26,528 bases of DNA from Fimenecus sp045593645 (GTDB taxonomy: Bacteria; Bacillota; Clostridia; Oscillospirales; Acutalibacteraceae). The stretch lies in assembly GCA_045593645.1 (NCBI GenBank), contig JAZNWZ010000101.1:1-26528 (forward strand), given 5' to 3'. Of the stretch, positions 15,947 to 24,236 are shown piece by piece (within the stretch, counting starts at the first letter, position 1; the number at the start of each line of letters is the position of its first letter). Below the pieces are notes generated by a model, which did no database searches, was not told the DNA's origin, and saw nothing but the letters and a program-made list of their open reading frames with translations. Both the position numbers and the translations under genes were made by a program.

Positions 15947-16483
15947 TTACTCTCTATATTTCAAAACTTTCGCAGGCACACCAACTGCAATCGCATTTTC
16001 AGGAATTTCACCTTTTACAAGTGCTTTTGCACCAATTATTGCACCATTTTTAATGTTGCTACCCTTAAGCACAGTAACATTTGTTCCTAACCAAACATCT
16101 TGTCCAATATTTACCGCTGCAACAGAATTTTCTTGTTCAGCAACTGGCTTTCCTGCTTTTGTTCCGTGGTCACAATCAATAATATATGTCTGTGCTGCAA
16201 TCATGGTGCCACTACCTATTGTAATCCCACCATTTTTTGATGCATAAATAACTGTTCCGTTTCCAATACTCACATTGTCACCTATTACTATCGGTCCATC
16301 ACCATAAAACATTACTTCAGGATAAAGAGTTACATTTTCACCTATTGTTATGTTGTTATTTATCAACGTAACATTACCCACAAGGCTAATGTTTTTATGT
16401 TTACAATTTATTTTTTTACAAAAAACATTTTTTCTATATTGTCTTTTTATTTTTTGAATAATTCTGTCAATAAATAAAAGCAT
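15947..16483 (-). CDS. Hexapeptide-repeat (left-handed beta-helix) O-acyltransferase
   Basis: A 178-residue protein with imperfect hexapeptide repeats from about residue 35 to the end (for example ITIGENVTLYPEV, IVIGDNVSIGNGTVI, ITIGSGTMIAAQT). This is the hallmark of left-handed beta-helix acyltransferases of the maltose/galactoside/chloramphenicol acetyltransferase (LacA/CatB) group. The likely catalytic histidine is in IIDCDHG, and VWLGTNVTVLKG and the closing AVGVPAKVLK are typical of the family. The first 30 residues are basic and amphipathic. It probably acetylates a sugar or sugar-nucleotide, or an amino group on it. It starts three bases after a glycosyltransferase stop, with AGGAG eight bases before the ATG. 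It is one of two such enzymes in the operon. Confidence 0.85.
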   Translation of the reverse strand: MLLFIDRIIQKIKRQYRKNVFCKKINCKHKNISLVGNVTLINNNITIGENVTLYPEVMFYGDGPIVIGDNVSIGNGTVIYASKNGGITIGSGTMIAAQTYIIDCDHGTKAGKPVAEQENSVAAVNIGQDVWLGTNVTVLKGSNIKNGAIIGAKALVKGEIPENAIAVGVPAKVLKYRE

Positions 16484-16486
16484 CGT

Positions 16487-17626
16487 CTAATCTCCTAATA
16501 TTCTGCTAATGTTTTCTATAAACTTTTTGTCTAAATTTGAAACAATTTTTCTACTATCATAATTCTTATTTAAATCAATATTTTGAATTGCTTTTGCAAT
16601 TTCTTCTCCGTTGCTTTCTTCGTAATAATACAACATTGAGTTAATAGCAGATTGCTCAAGCACTTTAATTTTTACTGTAACAACATTTAATCCATTTGCC
16701 ATATATGAAAGAATTTTCGATGGAAAAGATGTGTCGTTATACTCAGCATTAGGATTTTGAGTGCTTAAACCAATATGACAACTTTGAAGAAAACGAATAT
16801 AGTCTTCGCCCGTCAACATACCGTCATAAGTTAGTTTGCAATTAGTCTTTTTAGAAATCTCTTCAATCTGTTTTTTTACAGTCGCCGTATCTTCATCATT
16901 ACCAAAACCAATAATATGCAAATGATAACGGGAATCAAGAAACTCCGCTGCAGAGATTGAAGTCGCTGCACCACCTTTTAACGGGTGGAATGTGCCTGCA
17001 TATACCACATGAATTTTATCATCATTAAATTTACAATTTCTGTTTTCTTCAACATTATATGTACCATAAATTGTACAATTAGGTTTATTGTTTTTATTGA
17101 TTTTATTATTCAGGAGCTCAGTTGACAGAATAAAAGCATCTGCCATATTAAAAATTTCTGTTTCAATTTCTCTGCTTTTATCTGTTTCAACAACATCTGA
17201 ATAAATCTCTTCTGTTTCTAAAACTAACTTAAACTTTATAATTCTTTTCAAAGTACATACTATTTTAGAATATCCTAACGAATGGTAGACAATAAGGGTA
17301 TCGTTTTTCCCTATATTTTTAATTATGTATCTATATAATTGATATTTTGAGTTGATAATACTTAATAATTTTTGAATTTTGTTACCCCAAGGCAAAGTTT
17401 TAAAAAGTACCAATTTACTATGGTTACCAATTTTTACTGTTTTACCTTTATAACTATTCTTTTTATCTTTTGTCTGTGAAGCAGAAAAAAGTTCTACCTC
17501 ATACCCTGCTTTTTCTAAAGCAGAAACTATGTATGTCATTTTATTTGTAGCAGCAAGACAAGTATCACGCTTTTCTGCTTTATTATCAACAGTATCATAA
17601 TATCCAAGATAAAAAATCTTTTTCAT
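16487..17626 (-). CDS. Glycosyltransferase, GT4-like (GT-B fold)
   Basis: A 379-residue predicted GT-B glycosyltransferase. The start of the donor domain is visible as IHVVYAGTFHPLKGGAATSI, and the C-terminal donor-binding region as YNDTSFPSKILSYMANGLNV, where GT4 enzymes have a serine/phenylalanine-proline-SKI-x-YMA pattern instead of a clear E-x7-E. The N-terminal half (MKKIFYLGYYDT...) is diverged and lysine-rich. It has a perfect AGGAGG eight bases before the ATG. Its DNA is more AT-rich than the epimerase genes of the same operon in the lines I counted. It should add a sugar to the repeat unit on the cytoplasmic face; donor unknown. Confidence 0.78.
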   Translation of the reverse strand: MKKIFYLGYYDTVDNKAEKRDTCLAATNKMTYIVSALEKAGYEVELFSASQTKDKKNSYKGKTVKIGNHSKLVLFKTLPWGNKIQKLLSIINSKYQLYRYIIKNIGKNDTLIVYHSLGYSKIVCTLKRIIKFKLVLETEEIYSDVVETDKSREIETEIFNMADAFILSTELLNNKINKNNKPNCTIYGTYNVEENRNCKFNDDKIHVVYAGTFHPLKGGAATSISAAEFLDSRYHLHIIGFGNDEDTATVKKQIEEISKKTNCKLTYDGMLTGEDYIRFLQSCHIGLSTQNPNAEYNDTSFPSKILSYMANGLNVVTVKIKVLEQSAINSMLYYYEESNGEEIAKAIQNIDLNKNYDSRKIVSNLDKKFIENISRILGD

Positions 17627-17654
17627 TGTCTTAACCTCCTACAAAAAATTCATA

Positions 17655-18713
17655 TTACAAGAAATAGAAACGATAATATGGCTGAATAGTTACTAAATAC
17701 AAAATAAGAATACCTGCAACTCCCAAATATGCTATTGTTCTATACTTCTTTTCAATGGACAAAATAAGTTCCGGAATCATTATCATAATAAACAATGAGA
17801 AATATTGTTGAATACGCATAAAGCCTTGTTGTTGATATACAAGCAAGGTTGATGCTGTTGTCAAGAACATCATATTATAAAGATATTTTGCATCTTCTCG
17901 TCGCTTACTTATCCATGGATAACAAACAAATGATGCAATACATACCAGCAACAACGCTGTTGCATAAGTTTCAGCGCCGCCACCTTCATACAAAATAGCG
18001 CCTTCTTCAAATCCCAGTGCCAATGCTATTGGTCCATATAATCTAATACCTAATGCTGAAACAAAAAGTATAGTTGCTAACATTAGCGACGAATATGCTA
18101 ATGTAATGTTAAAATTAGCTATAAAATAATATATTATAAACACTACAGACGACTTATGCAGTAAGAAAGCTATAAATGATACTATAGCAAACTTTAGCCA
18201 TTTACGGTCTTTTGCATAATCATATCCTAAGAAAACAATTAAAGCAGTAGCCAAGGTTTGTCTATGTCCTGTAACTGCATAGAATGCATAGAAAAGAACA
18301 GAATAAATTAAGAAACTGATTTCAGGCATTGAGGAATATTTATAAACCCACCAAGCCATCAAGCTTGTAAATACTATGGCAATGAATATTAAAAAGGTTT
18401 GATAGTTATTCGAAAAAATTTGAAAAACTTTGGTTACTAAAGTATATCCAGGGTCTTTTGCATCAAGTCCATTGAAAACATAGTCCCAGTTTTCTCTTAA
18501 AATTGCGCTCCATGATGTTCTTTTAACAATTTGGAAACGTGCAAAATATGAGTATGTATCCGAACCTACCGACCAGTGTCGAAGTCCCGAAATTAAAATC
18601 CATTGAAGTGCAACTATGCCACAATATAATTTTCTTTTATTTTCAGTTGGTTTAAGCTTTAAAAGTACTACTGCCCAGAAAAATATCAAAAAGATATTTA
18701 TGAAATATACCAT
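17655..18713 (-). CDS. EpsG-like polysaccharide polymerase (Wzy, first of two)
   Basis: A 352-residue membrane protein with about ten hydrophobic segments and clear EpsG-family features: ISGLRHWSVGSDTYSYFARF (about residues 41-60, the conserved R-x-x-x-G-x-D-T-x-x-Y region) and FYAFYAVTGHRQTLATALIV (about 141-160), with the conserved R-Q pair. These proteins polymerise repeat units on the outer face of the membrane. The gene lies between two GT-B glycosyltransferase genes, 28 and 33 bases from its neighbours, and is preceded by GGGG seven bases before the ATG. The EpsG motifs are more obvious here than in the second polymerase. Confidence 0.85.
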   Translation of the reverse strand: MVYFINIFLIFFWAVVLLKLKPTENKRKLYCGIVALQWILISGLRHWSVGSDTYSYFARFQIVKRTSWSAILRENWDYVFNGLDAKDPGYTLVTKVFQIFSNNYQTFLIFIAIVFTSLMAWWVYKYSSMPEISFLIYSVLFYAFYAVTGHRQTLATALIVFLGYDYAKDRKWLKFAIVSFIAFLLHKSSVVFIIYYFIANFNITLAYSSLMLATILFVSALGIRLYGPIALALGFEEGAILYEGGGAETYATALLLVCIASFVCYPWISKRREDAKYLYNMMFLTTASTLLVYQQQGFMRIQQYFSLFIMIMIPELILSIEKKYRTIAYLGVAGILILYLVTIQPYYRFYFL

Positions 18714-18746
18714 AATTGCACCCCTTTCTAAATTTTAATTTATTTT

Positions 18747-20024
18747 TTATTTACAAAGATTTTTTATATCTTCATAAACCATTGTTTTAATTTTTTTCTT
18801 ATCGTGATTTCGTTTACCACTTTCCCACGCCTTATCAGCATAGTACTTGAACAAATCACGATTTTCATCTAACTCTCTTAAACGAGTTTCGATTTCTTCA
18901 TAACTTTTTGCAACTACACCACACTCATTTTCAATAAAATATTGAATTGATGAGCAATAATCATCACCGATAGCAAAAATACAACGATTAGTTGCCATAT
19001 AATCAACAATTTTAGTTGAAAAAGATTGATGTACTGCAAGGCACTCTTGCTTTTGAAAAGACTCAGCGTGAATTAAAATATCTGCATTTGCTTGAATTTC
19101 ACGAAGTTTTTCATAATTTACAGGTGGCAACAAATGAACAGACTCAGTGTTAAGGCATTTTTGTTGCTCGTCTGTCAGTGGTGTCAATGTATAAATATCT
19201 AATTCAAACTTTTTACCGTCTTTATTTATATTCTCAACAGTTTTTGTAAGTTCAGCAAGAATTTCATATCTACCAATACTAATATTACCTGCATATACCA
19301 TTTTAAGAACATCGCTAGGCTCTTTGAACGCAGGCTTATTTTCATCTGCAAAATCTGCACATTTTGTGAGAATTTTAAACTTATCACCGAAGATTTCAGT
19401 ATATTCTCTCTTTTGTACCTCTGAAATTACATATACTGTTTTACACCAAGAAAAGACCTTTTTCATCTTTGAGCGCATAATTTTCTTATCGAGCCAAAGT
19501 AAAAATGAGCCTTTATAGTGGTCCATAATATACACGTCATCAGAAACATAACCTAAAACTGGAATGTTAAATCTATCTTTAATAAATTTATTTATATCGT
19601 GTATATAGTGTGAAAAGTACACAGGAACAAAAAGCAATTCTGGTTGAAATTCATCAACAAACTTTTTAAGTTCTTTTGTTTTCCAACGAAAAATTTTCCA
19701 AATCAATGCTCTTGCCCAAAAGACAGGCACTGTTCTGTGATTTCTCATCTTATTAAATGTTGCTTCACCATCGTCAAGTTTTTTCTCTGTTTCTTCCTCT
19801 TGAAAAACCTCTTTACCTGATGGTGTACCTTTAAGGAAACTATTAATTAATGTTTTTTCTGTAATTTGATAATACTTTGAGCCAATATTGTTTTGTGGCT
19901 TGCCATATTTACAATAAATATTTGCAATTTCAATATCTGGAATATCTTCAAAAATATTGATAAAGGTATTACCAAAACTATTATCACTTCTTAAAGGTGA
20001 ATTTGATACAATAAGAATTCTCAA
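18747..20024 (-). CDS. Glycosyltransferase, GT4-like, with TTG start
   Basis: A 425-residue predicted GT-B glycosyltransferase. The N-terminus MRILIVSNSPLRSDNSFGNT has the first beta strand and loop of this fold. The donor domain begins at MVYAGNISIGRYEILAEL, and SFSTKIVDYMATNRCIFAIG matches the STKI-x-DYMA donor-binding segment seen in many GT4 enzymes of capsule clusters. The start is the TTG at 20024, because the next in-frame ATG would remove over 90 residues including the first strand. GAGGTAGG lies between 20030 and 20037, in a suitable position. The central part (about 60-95) is rich in charged residues. It sits between a hexapeptide acyltransferase and the first polymerase. Donor and acceptor are unknown. 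Confidence 0.8.
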   Translation of the reverse strand: MRILIVSNSPLRSDNSFGNTFINIFEDIPDIEIANIYCKYGKPQNNIGSKYYQITEKTLINSFLKGTPSGKEVFQEEETEKKLDDGEATFNKMRNHRTVPVFWARALIWKIFRWKTKELKKFVDEFQPELLFVPVYFSHYIHDINKFIKDRFNIPVLGYVSDDVYIMDHYKGSFLLWLDKKIMRSKMKKVFSWCKTVYVISEVQKREYTEIFGDKFKILTKCADFADENKPAFKEPSDVLKMVYAGNISIGRYEILAELTKTVENINKDGKKFELDIYTLTPLTDEQQKCLNTESVHLLPPVNYEKLREIQANADILIHAESFQKQECLAVHQSFSTKIVDYMATNRCIFAIGDDYCSSIQYFIENECGVVAKSYEEIETRLRELDENRDLFKYYADKAWESGKRNHDKKKIKTMVYEDIKNLCK

Positions 20025-20029
20025 CTTAA

Positions 20030-20037
20030 CCTACCTC
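20030..20037 (-). promoter_or_regulatory. Ribosome binding site supporting a TTG start
   Basis: On the minus strand this reads GAGGTAGG, with GAGG nine and AGG five bases before the TTG at 20024. No ATG or GTG competes nearby in the same frame, so the TTG is supported as the real start. Confidence 0.65.
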
Positions 20038-20048
20038 TTGATTTTGAG

Positions 20049-20621
20049 TTATCTCTTTTTAATTTCTCTTGCAGCAGCACCCACTACAACTGAGTTTTCT
20101 TCAACATCATGTGTAACAACAGAGCCTGCACCAACTACTGCACCAGCATTAACTGTAATTCCGCATAAAACAGTTGCCTTTGCACCGAGCCAAACATTAT
20201 CAGCGATTGTTGTTTTCTCAACAAAGAAGCTTTGGTCCTTTATTGGAATATCATATCTATCAAACTGATGGCCTGTTGTTAAAAGTGTTACTGAATGTGC
20301 TATTGAAACATCGTTGCCAATGCTAAGTCCGCCAATTGCTTCAACATAACACATTGGATGAATGCTTACATTATTACCTATTTCAAGTTTGTCAGCATTA
20401 AAAATGTAACAGTCAGGGTGAATTGAAACATTGTCGCCACATTTTTTTGCTATTGATTTCAACAAAATATAGCGAATTGCAATGCCCTTAACTCCCCTTG
20501 TTCTTCTGTAATGCTCAAAAAGTTTTTTTCTAAAACACAAAGGAAAAATTTTTACTAATTTTGATAAAAACAAAATCAATCCTTTGTACTTTGAAAATAT
20601 ATCTCTACCACGAGTTGCCAT
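20049..20621 (-). CDS. Hexapeptide-repeat acyltransferase (WbbJ/serine-acetyltransferase-like)
   Basis: A 190-residue left-handed beta-helix protein. Hexapeptide repeats run from about residue 65 to the end (LEIGNNVSIHPMCYV, LSIGNDVSIAHSVTL, TTIADNVWLGAKATV). TTGHQFD holds the probable catalytic histidine, and a closing VVVGAAAREI matches the end of acetyltransferases of the WbbJ/LacA/NodL group. The first 60 residues are basic and partly hydrophobic. Its role is probably O- or N-acetylation of a sugar in the repeat unit. It follows the GT2 gene by 42 bases, the longest gap in the operon, and GGAG precedes its ATG at a rather long spacing of 11 bases. It is clearly different in sequence from the other hexapeptide protein at 15947-16483. 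Confidence 0.85.
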   Translation of the reverse strand: MATRGRDIFSKYKGLILFLSKLVKIFPLCFRKKLFEHYRRTRGVKGIAIRYILLKSIAKKCGDNVSIHPDCYIFNADKLEIGNNVSIHPMCYVEAIGGLSIGNDVSIAHSVTLLTTGHQFDRYDIPIKDQSFFVEKTTIADNVWLGAKATVLCGITVNAGAVVGAGSVVTHDVEENSVVVGAAAREIKKR

Positions 20622-20663
20622 TGTAAATAATTCTCCTCATCAACAACAAATTAAGCAAAAAAG

Positions 20664-21707
20664 TTATCTTATTGTCATAACTTTTAATGCAAGACCTATA
20701 AGTCTAAATCTTAACAACAAATATACGATTTTAAAAGCAAGTGTTGTCTTTTTGCTTTCAAAATAAGGAATTTCGTGTTTTTTGCACCAAACTTTACGGG
20801 CTTTTGGATTTTTAAGCACGATTTTCGCAAGTTCAATCTTTTCTTTGTCTGAAAGTTTGTTGCTTGGCGCCATTACGGTAAACAAGTACACCACAATACC
20901 ACGGCAAAGCAAACAGTCAACCTTTTCTTGCGAAACTTTATCTGTCTTACCTATTTTTCTGATAAATTCGTTTGCTTTATCATCCATAAGCCAGACCGTG
21001 TCAATAATATTCTTCTGGAATGTTGTAGAAATTGTACCTATATGCTTCAAATTAAACAATGAAGGTCTTTTATATAACGATACTCTTTCTGCCACAGCCA
21101 TAAAATCTGCATTAAAGAAGAAGTCTTCTGAAATTGTGCCTAATGGAAATTTAATTTTGTTATCCTTTATTATTTCCAAATTATAAAGCACTGCAGTTGA
21201 ACGCTGACCACGAGCCTTGCCTATAAGAATATCCAATGCATAATCTTGAGCATTCTCTTTAAACATATCCTCTGTAAAGTGATATGCTAACTCGTTTGGT
21301 GTTCCATTATCATACACCTTATAGTATGAGTTTGGAATTACAGCATGTGAGCAGTCTTTTTCTGCTATTTCAACCATTTCTTCTACTGCATTTATGTCAA
21401 GTGTATCGTCAGAATCAAGAAACAATATATATTTACCGTTTGAATTTTCGATACCTGCATTACGAGCAGATGAAAGTCCACCATTTTCTTTATGTACAAC
21501 CTTAATGCAGTTATATTTTTCTGCAAGGGCATCACAAAGCGCAGGACTGTTATCAGGTGAGCCATCATTAACCAAGACAATTTGCTTATTGCTATATGTT
21601 TGGTTTATAACTGACTCAACTGTTTTTTCAAGAAAGGCTTCAGTTTTATAAACAGGAATAACTATGGAAACAAGCGGAGTTGCGCTATTCACAAGTTTTT
21701 CACTCAT
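20664..21707 (-). CDS. Glycosyltransferase family 2
   Basis: A 347-residue GT-A-fold glycosyltransferase with textbook family 2 motifs: VSIVIPVYKTEAFLEKTVES (13-32), VNDGSPDNS (46-54), NGGLSSARNAGI (75-86) and the DSDD metal/donor motif at 98-101. The C-terminal 100 residues are more variable and end in a basic, hydrophobic stretch (VYLLLRFRLIGLALKVM) that may touch the membrane. It should add an early sugar of the repeat unit from a UDP-sugar, possibly one made by the epimerase encoded directly before it. Its ATG overlaps the epimerase stop by one base (TAATG), so translation of the two is probably coupled. Substrate not predictable. Confidence 0.92.
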   Translation of the reverse strand: MSEKLVNSATPLVSIVIPVYKTEAFLEKTVESVINQTYSNKQIVLVNDGSPDNSPALCDALAEKYNCIKVVHKENGGLSSARNAGIENSNGKYILFLDSDDTLDINAVEEMVEIAEKDCSHAVIPNSYYKVYDNGTPNELAYHFTEDMFKENAQDYALDILIGKARGQRSTAVLYNLEIIKDNKIKFPLGTISEDFFFNADFMAVAERVSLYKRPSLFNLKHIGTISTTFQKNIIDTVWLMDDKANEFIRKIGKTDKVSQEKVDCLLCRGIVVYLFTVMAPSNKLSDKEKIELAKIVLKNPKARKVWCKKHEIPYFESKKTTLAFKIVYLLLRFRLIGLALKVMTIR

Positions 21708-22681
21708 TATAAATTCTCCTTATACCACTCGATTGCGAGTTTAATACCATCTTGGAAACTATAATCAGGGTCATATCCTAAAAGGCGTTTTGCCTTTGAA
21801 ATATCTGCATTACTGTGTTTGATATCACCTTTACGGTCAGGACCGAAGTTTGGCTCAACATCAAGTCCTAAAGCCTTTGTAAGACCATAGTAAATATCAA
21901 TTAAGTATTCGCGGCCACCATAAGCTACATTATATGCCTCGCCTGCTGCTTCGCTTGGAGCTAAACAAGCTTTAAGATTTGCTTCAATAACATTTTCAAT
22001 GTAAGTAAAATCACGGCTTTGTTTACCATCGCCATTGATTGTTGGTGTTTCACCATTAAGAAGTTGCTTTAAGAATTTTGGAATAACTGCTGCATAAGCA
22101 CCATCTGGGTCTTGACGACGACCAAATACATTGAAATATCTCATTCCATATGTATCAAGTCCATAAAGTTTAGTATAGAGTTTACCCCATTCTTCATCAC
22201 AACGCTTCGTAAGAGCGTAAGGTGAAAGAAGATTGCCCTCTCTACCCTCATACTTTGGAAGGTTTGGTTCATCACCATAAACTGATGAGCTTGAAGCGTA
22301 AACAAATTTCTTAACGCCATTTTGACGAGCAGCTTCCATCATATTAAGTGTGCCTTCGATGTTATTCTTGCAATAGAACAAAGGCATTTCAATTGAACGA
22401 GGAACGCTACCCCAAGCTGCTTGATTAAGAACATAATCAACGCCTTCACAAGCTTTCATACAAGTGTCAAGGTCTTTAATGTCCCCTTTTATAAATGTAT
22501 AGTTCGGGTTGTCAAGGAACATATCAACATTTTTTTGTTTGCCTGTTGAAAGGTCATCAAGTGCCTTTACTTTATAACCCATATTAAGTATTGCCTCACA
22601 AAGGTTTGAGCCGATAAAGCCTGCTGCGCCTGTTACGAGGAATACAGAATTTTCAGGAAATTTTAAGTGTTTGTAGCCCAT
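21707..22681 (-). CDS. wbpP: UDP-N-acetylglucosamine/GlcNAcA C4-epimerase (WbpP/TviC-like)
   Basis: A 324-residue extended-SDR epimerase. The NAD loop is VTGAAGFIGSN (16-26), the catalytic residues are in SSSSVYG (about 130-136) and Tyr155/Lys159 in SPYALTK. Sequences typical of the WbpP/TviC/WbgU branch are QAAWGSVPRSIE (87-98) and YFNVFGRRQDPDGAYAAVIP, and INGDGKQSRDFTYIENV. These enzymes act on N-acetylated substrates, interconverting UDP-GlcNAc and UDP-GalNAc or the corresponding uronic acids. With the TviB/WbpO-like dehydrogenase three genes upstream, the likely product is UDP-GalNAcA, as in Vi antigen and the P. aeruginosa O6 antigen. AAGGAG precedes the ATG by seven bases. Plain UDP-glucose 4-epimerase is less likely given the motifs. 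Confidence 0.9.
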   Translation of the reverse strand: MGYKHLKFPENSVFLVTGAAGFIGSNLCEAILNMGYKVKALDDLSTGKQKNVDMFLDNPNYTFIKGDIKDLDTCMKACEGVDYVLNQAAWGSVPRSIEMPLFYCKNNIEGTLNMMEAARQNGVKKFVYASSSSVYGDEPNLPKYEGREGNLLSPYALTKRCDEEWGKLYTKLYGLDTYGMRYFNVFGRRQDPDGAYAAVIPKFLKQLLNGETPTINGDGKQSRDFTYIENVIEANLKACLAPSEAAGEAYNVAYGGREYLIDIYYGLTKALGLDVEPNFGPDRKGDIKHSNADISKAKRLLGYDPDYSFQDGIKLAIEWYKENL

Positions 22682-22692
22682 ACTGTTACTCC

Positions 22693-24222
22693 TTAATTCA
22701 TAATAACTTTAAAGTGCCATTTAATTCTTGGTGTGTAATATTTTATTGACTGATATAAATAAGCCATTGGGAATGTTGATGCAATTGAATCTTTAAGGTT
22801 ACCACTATGACTTGCCTTAAAGAGTACAAGGTCGCCCTTTTTGACTTGTTGTTTAATGGCTTTGTTCATATCTTTTTGAGTGTCAAAAGTAAGAACTGTG
22901 AGATTTTCTCTCATTTTGCTGTTTGCAAGAGCTTTTTTAAGCTCTGTGCCATATGTAAGAACAACATCAAAATTAGATTTGTTTACAATATCAACAATTT
23001 CAAGGTGTGTTGACTCTGTGTAATCACCTGCTTCAGCAACGTCGCCAAGCACTGCAATTCTTTTACCACTAATTGGAATATCACAAGAAGCGTTTACTGC
23101 AGAGCGAACACTTTTTGCAACTGCGTTATAGCAATCGGCATAAACTACATTACTACCTGATTTATAGATATTCTGACGAATACCTGTTGCACGATAACAG
23201 CCAAGTCCCTCAACAATCTTTTCATAGCTTACACCTGCAACAACGCCTGCTGCAAAGCCATAAAGTGCCGAAGTAACATTGTGAATTGCAAATGAGTTTA
23301 TTAACTTAACAGGATATGAATTACCTGTTGCTTTTTCAAGCACATTAAAGCTAAGTCCTTCATTTGTAACCTTAATATCAGTAGCCATAAAGTCTGCATC
23401 GTTACCCTTTGCAGAAACAAATACTACTTTTTTATCTTTTATGAGATTTCCAGCATTTGCATCATCAATACAAATTATGCAAACACCGTCTTCTCTCATA
23501 TACTTAGTAACTGAACGGAATTCATTGAAGATATTTTCTTCACTACCGTAAAATTCAATATGGGATTTATCAATAGTTGTGATAATAGCAACATCAGGCT
23601 TAGTGATTTTTGACATTTCTGCAATAAGACCAGGTGTATCTTCACTAACCTCAGCAATATATTGCTCTGCCTTTTCAGGAATATGCTGAGAAATTGAGCC
23701 AATACTGTCAAGAATATTATCGTTACCTGAGTCGCATAATGTGTCAAAGCCTTTACTATAAACTGCTTCAACCATTTTCTTTGCAGTTGTTTTACCGATA
23801 CTGCCAACTACAACAGTTGTTTTTATGCTTGCCATATCACGATAAATACTGCACATATCAGCATAAGTAACTGCAGTATTTTCAACAACAATGCAAGGTA
23901 CACCCTCAATTTTATGGTCAGTAATGCAAACGAGAGCACCCTCTGCCATTGCTTTTCTCATTATGTCGTCAGTATCATCATAAAGCTGAACACAAATGCA
24001 GTTTTTTGTGAATCTATCTCCAAATCTGCTGACCTGAGTAACAATTACACTGAATTTGTCTTTAATTTCTTTATCAAAGCTATCAACATCAAGTCCAACC
24101 TTTTCACAAATTTGTTTTAATGTGAAAAACTTATCTGGATTTTTCTTAAGTTTTTTATTAACGGCTTTATTGCCAATTTTGTGTGAAACAGACCTTAAAA
24201 TCTGTTTTTTACTAAATCCCAT
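22693..24222 (-). CDS. MurF-like Mur ligase family protein in a polysaccharide operon
   Basis: A 509-residue ATP-dependent ligase of the Mur family, about 50 residues longer than typical MurF. The P-loop GSIGKTT is at 140-146. MurF-like features are ITTIDKSHIEFYGSEENI (His221), AIHNVTSAL (His314-Asn315), DCYNAVAKS (Asp363, Tyr365, Asn366) and AVLGDVAEAGDYTESTH in the C-terminal domain, with KASHSGNLK near the end. The N-terminal domain keeps an SR in TQVSRFGDR, as in UDP-sugar-binding MurE/MurF domains. Extra parts are a lysine-rich N-terminus (about 1-32) and a basic C-terminal tail. Mur ligases join an amine to a carboxylate through an acyl phosphate. No other peptidoglycan gene is near, so I think it is not the housekeeping MurF but a paralog acting on a UDP-sugar or polysaccharide carboxyl. 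The substrate is an inference. Confidence 0.82.
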   Translation of the reverse strand: MGFSKKQILRSVSHKIGNKAVNKKLKKNPDKFFTLKQICEKVGLDVDSFDKEIKDKFSVIVTQVSRFGDRFTKNCICVQLYDDTDDIMRKAMAEGALVCITDHKIEGVPCIVVENTAVTYADMCSIYRDMASIKTTVVVGSIGKTTAKKMVEAVYSKGFDTLCDSGNDNILDSIGSISQHIPEKAEQYIAEVSEDTPGLIAEMSKITKPDVAIITTIDKSHIEFYGSEENIFNEFRSVTKYMREDGVCIICIDDANAGNLIKDKKVVFVSAKGNDADFMATDIKVTNEGLSFNVLEKATGNSYPVKLINSFAIHNVTSALYGFAAGVVAGVSYEKIVEGLGCYRATGIRQNIYKSGSNVVYADCYNAVAKSVRSAVNASCDIPISGKRIAVLGDVAEAGDYTESTHLEIVDIVNKSNFDVVLTYGTELKKALANSKMRENLTVLTFDTQKDMNKAIKQQVKKGDLVLFKASHSGNLKDSIASTFPMAYLYQSIKYYTPRIKWHFKVIMN

Positions 24223-24236
24223 ATTCGTCTTCTTTC

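Noticed and set aside
20622..20663. Possible internal promoter or terminator in the longest gap of the operon
   Set aside because: The 42 bases hold a ribosome binding site but no stem with a T-run and no convincing -35/-10 pair.
20782..21186. 134-codon plus-strand frame opposite the GT2 gene, the longest shadow frame
   Set aside because: The GT2 gene on the minus strand has full family motifs and an operon position; the plus frame has no recognisable motif or start signal.
22693..24222. Housekeeping MurF
   Set aside because: The motifs are diverged from MurF, the protein has extra terminal segments, and no cell-wall gene is nearby. This stays open until the genome's own murF is known.
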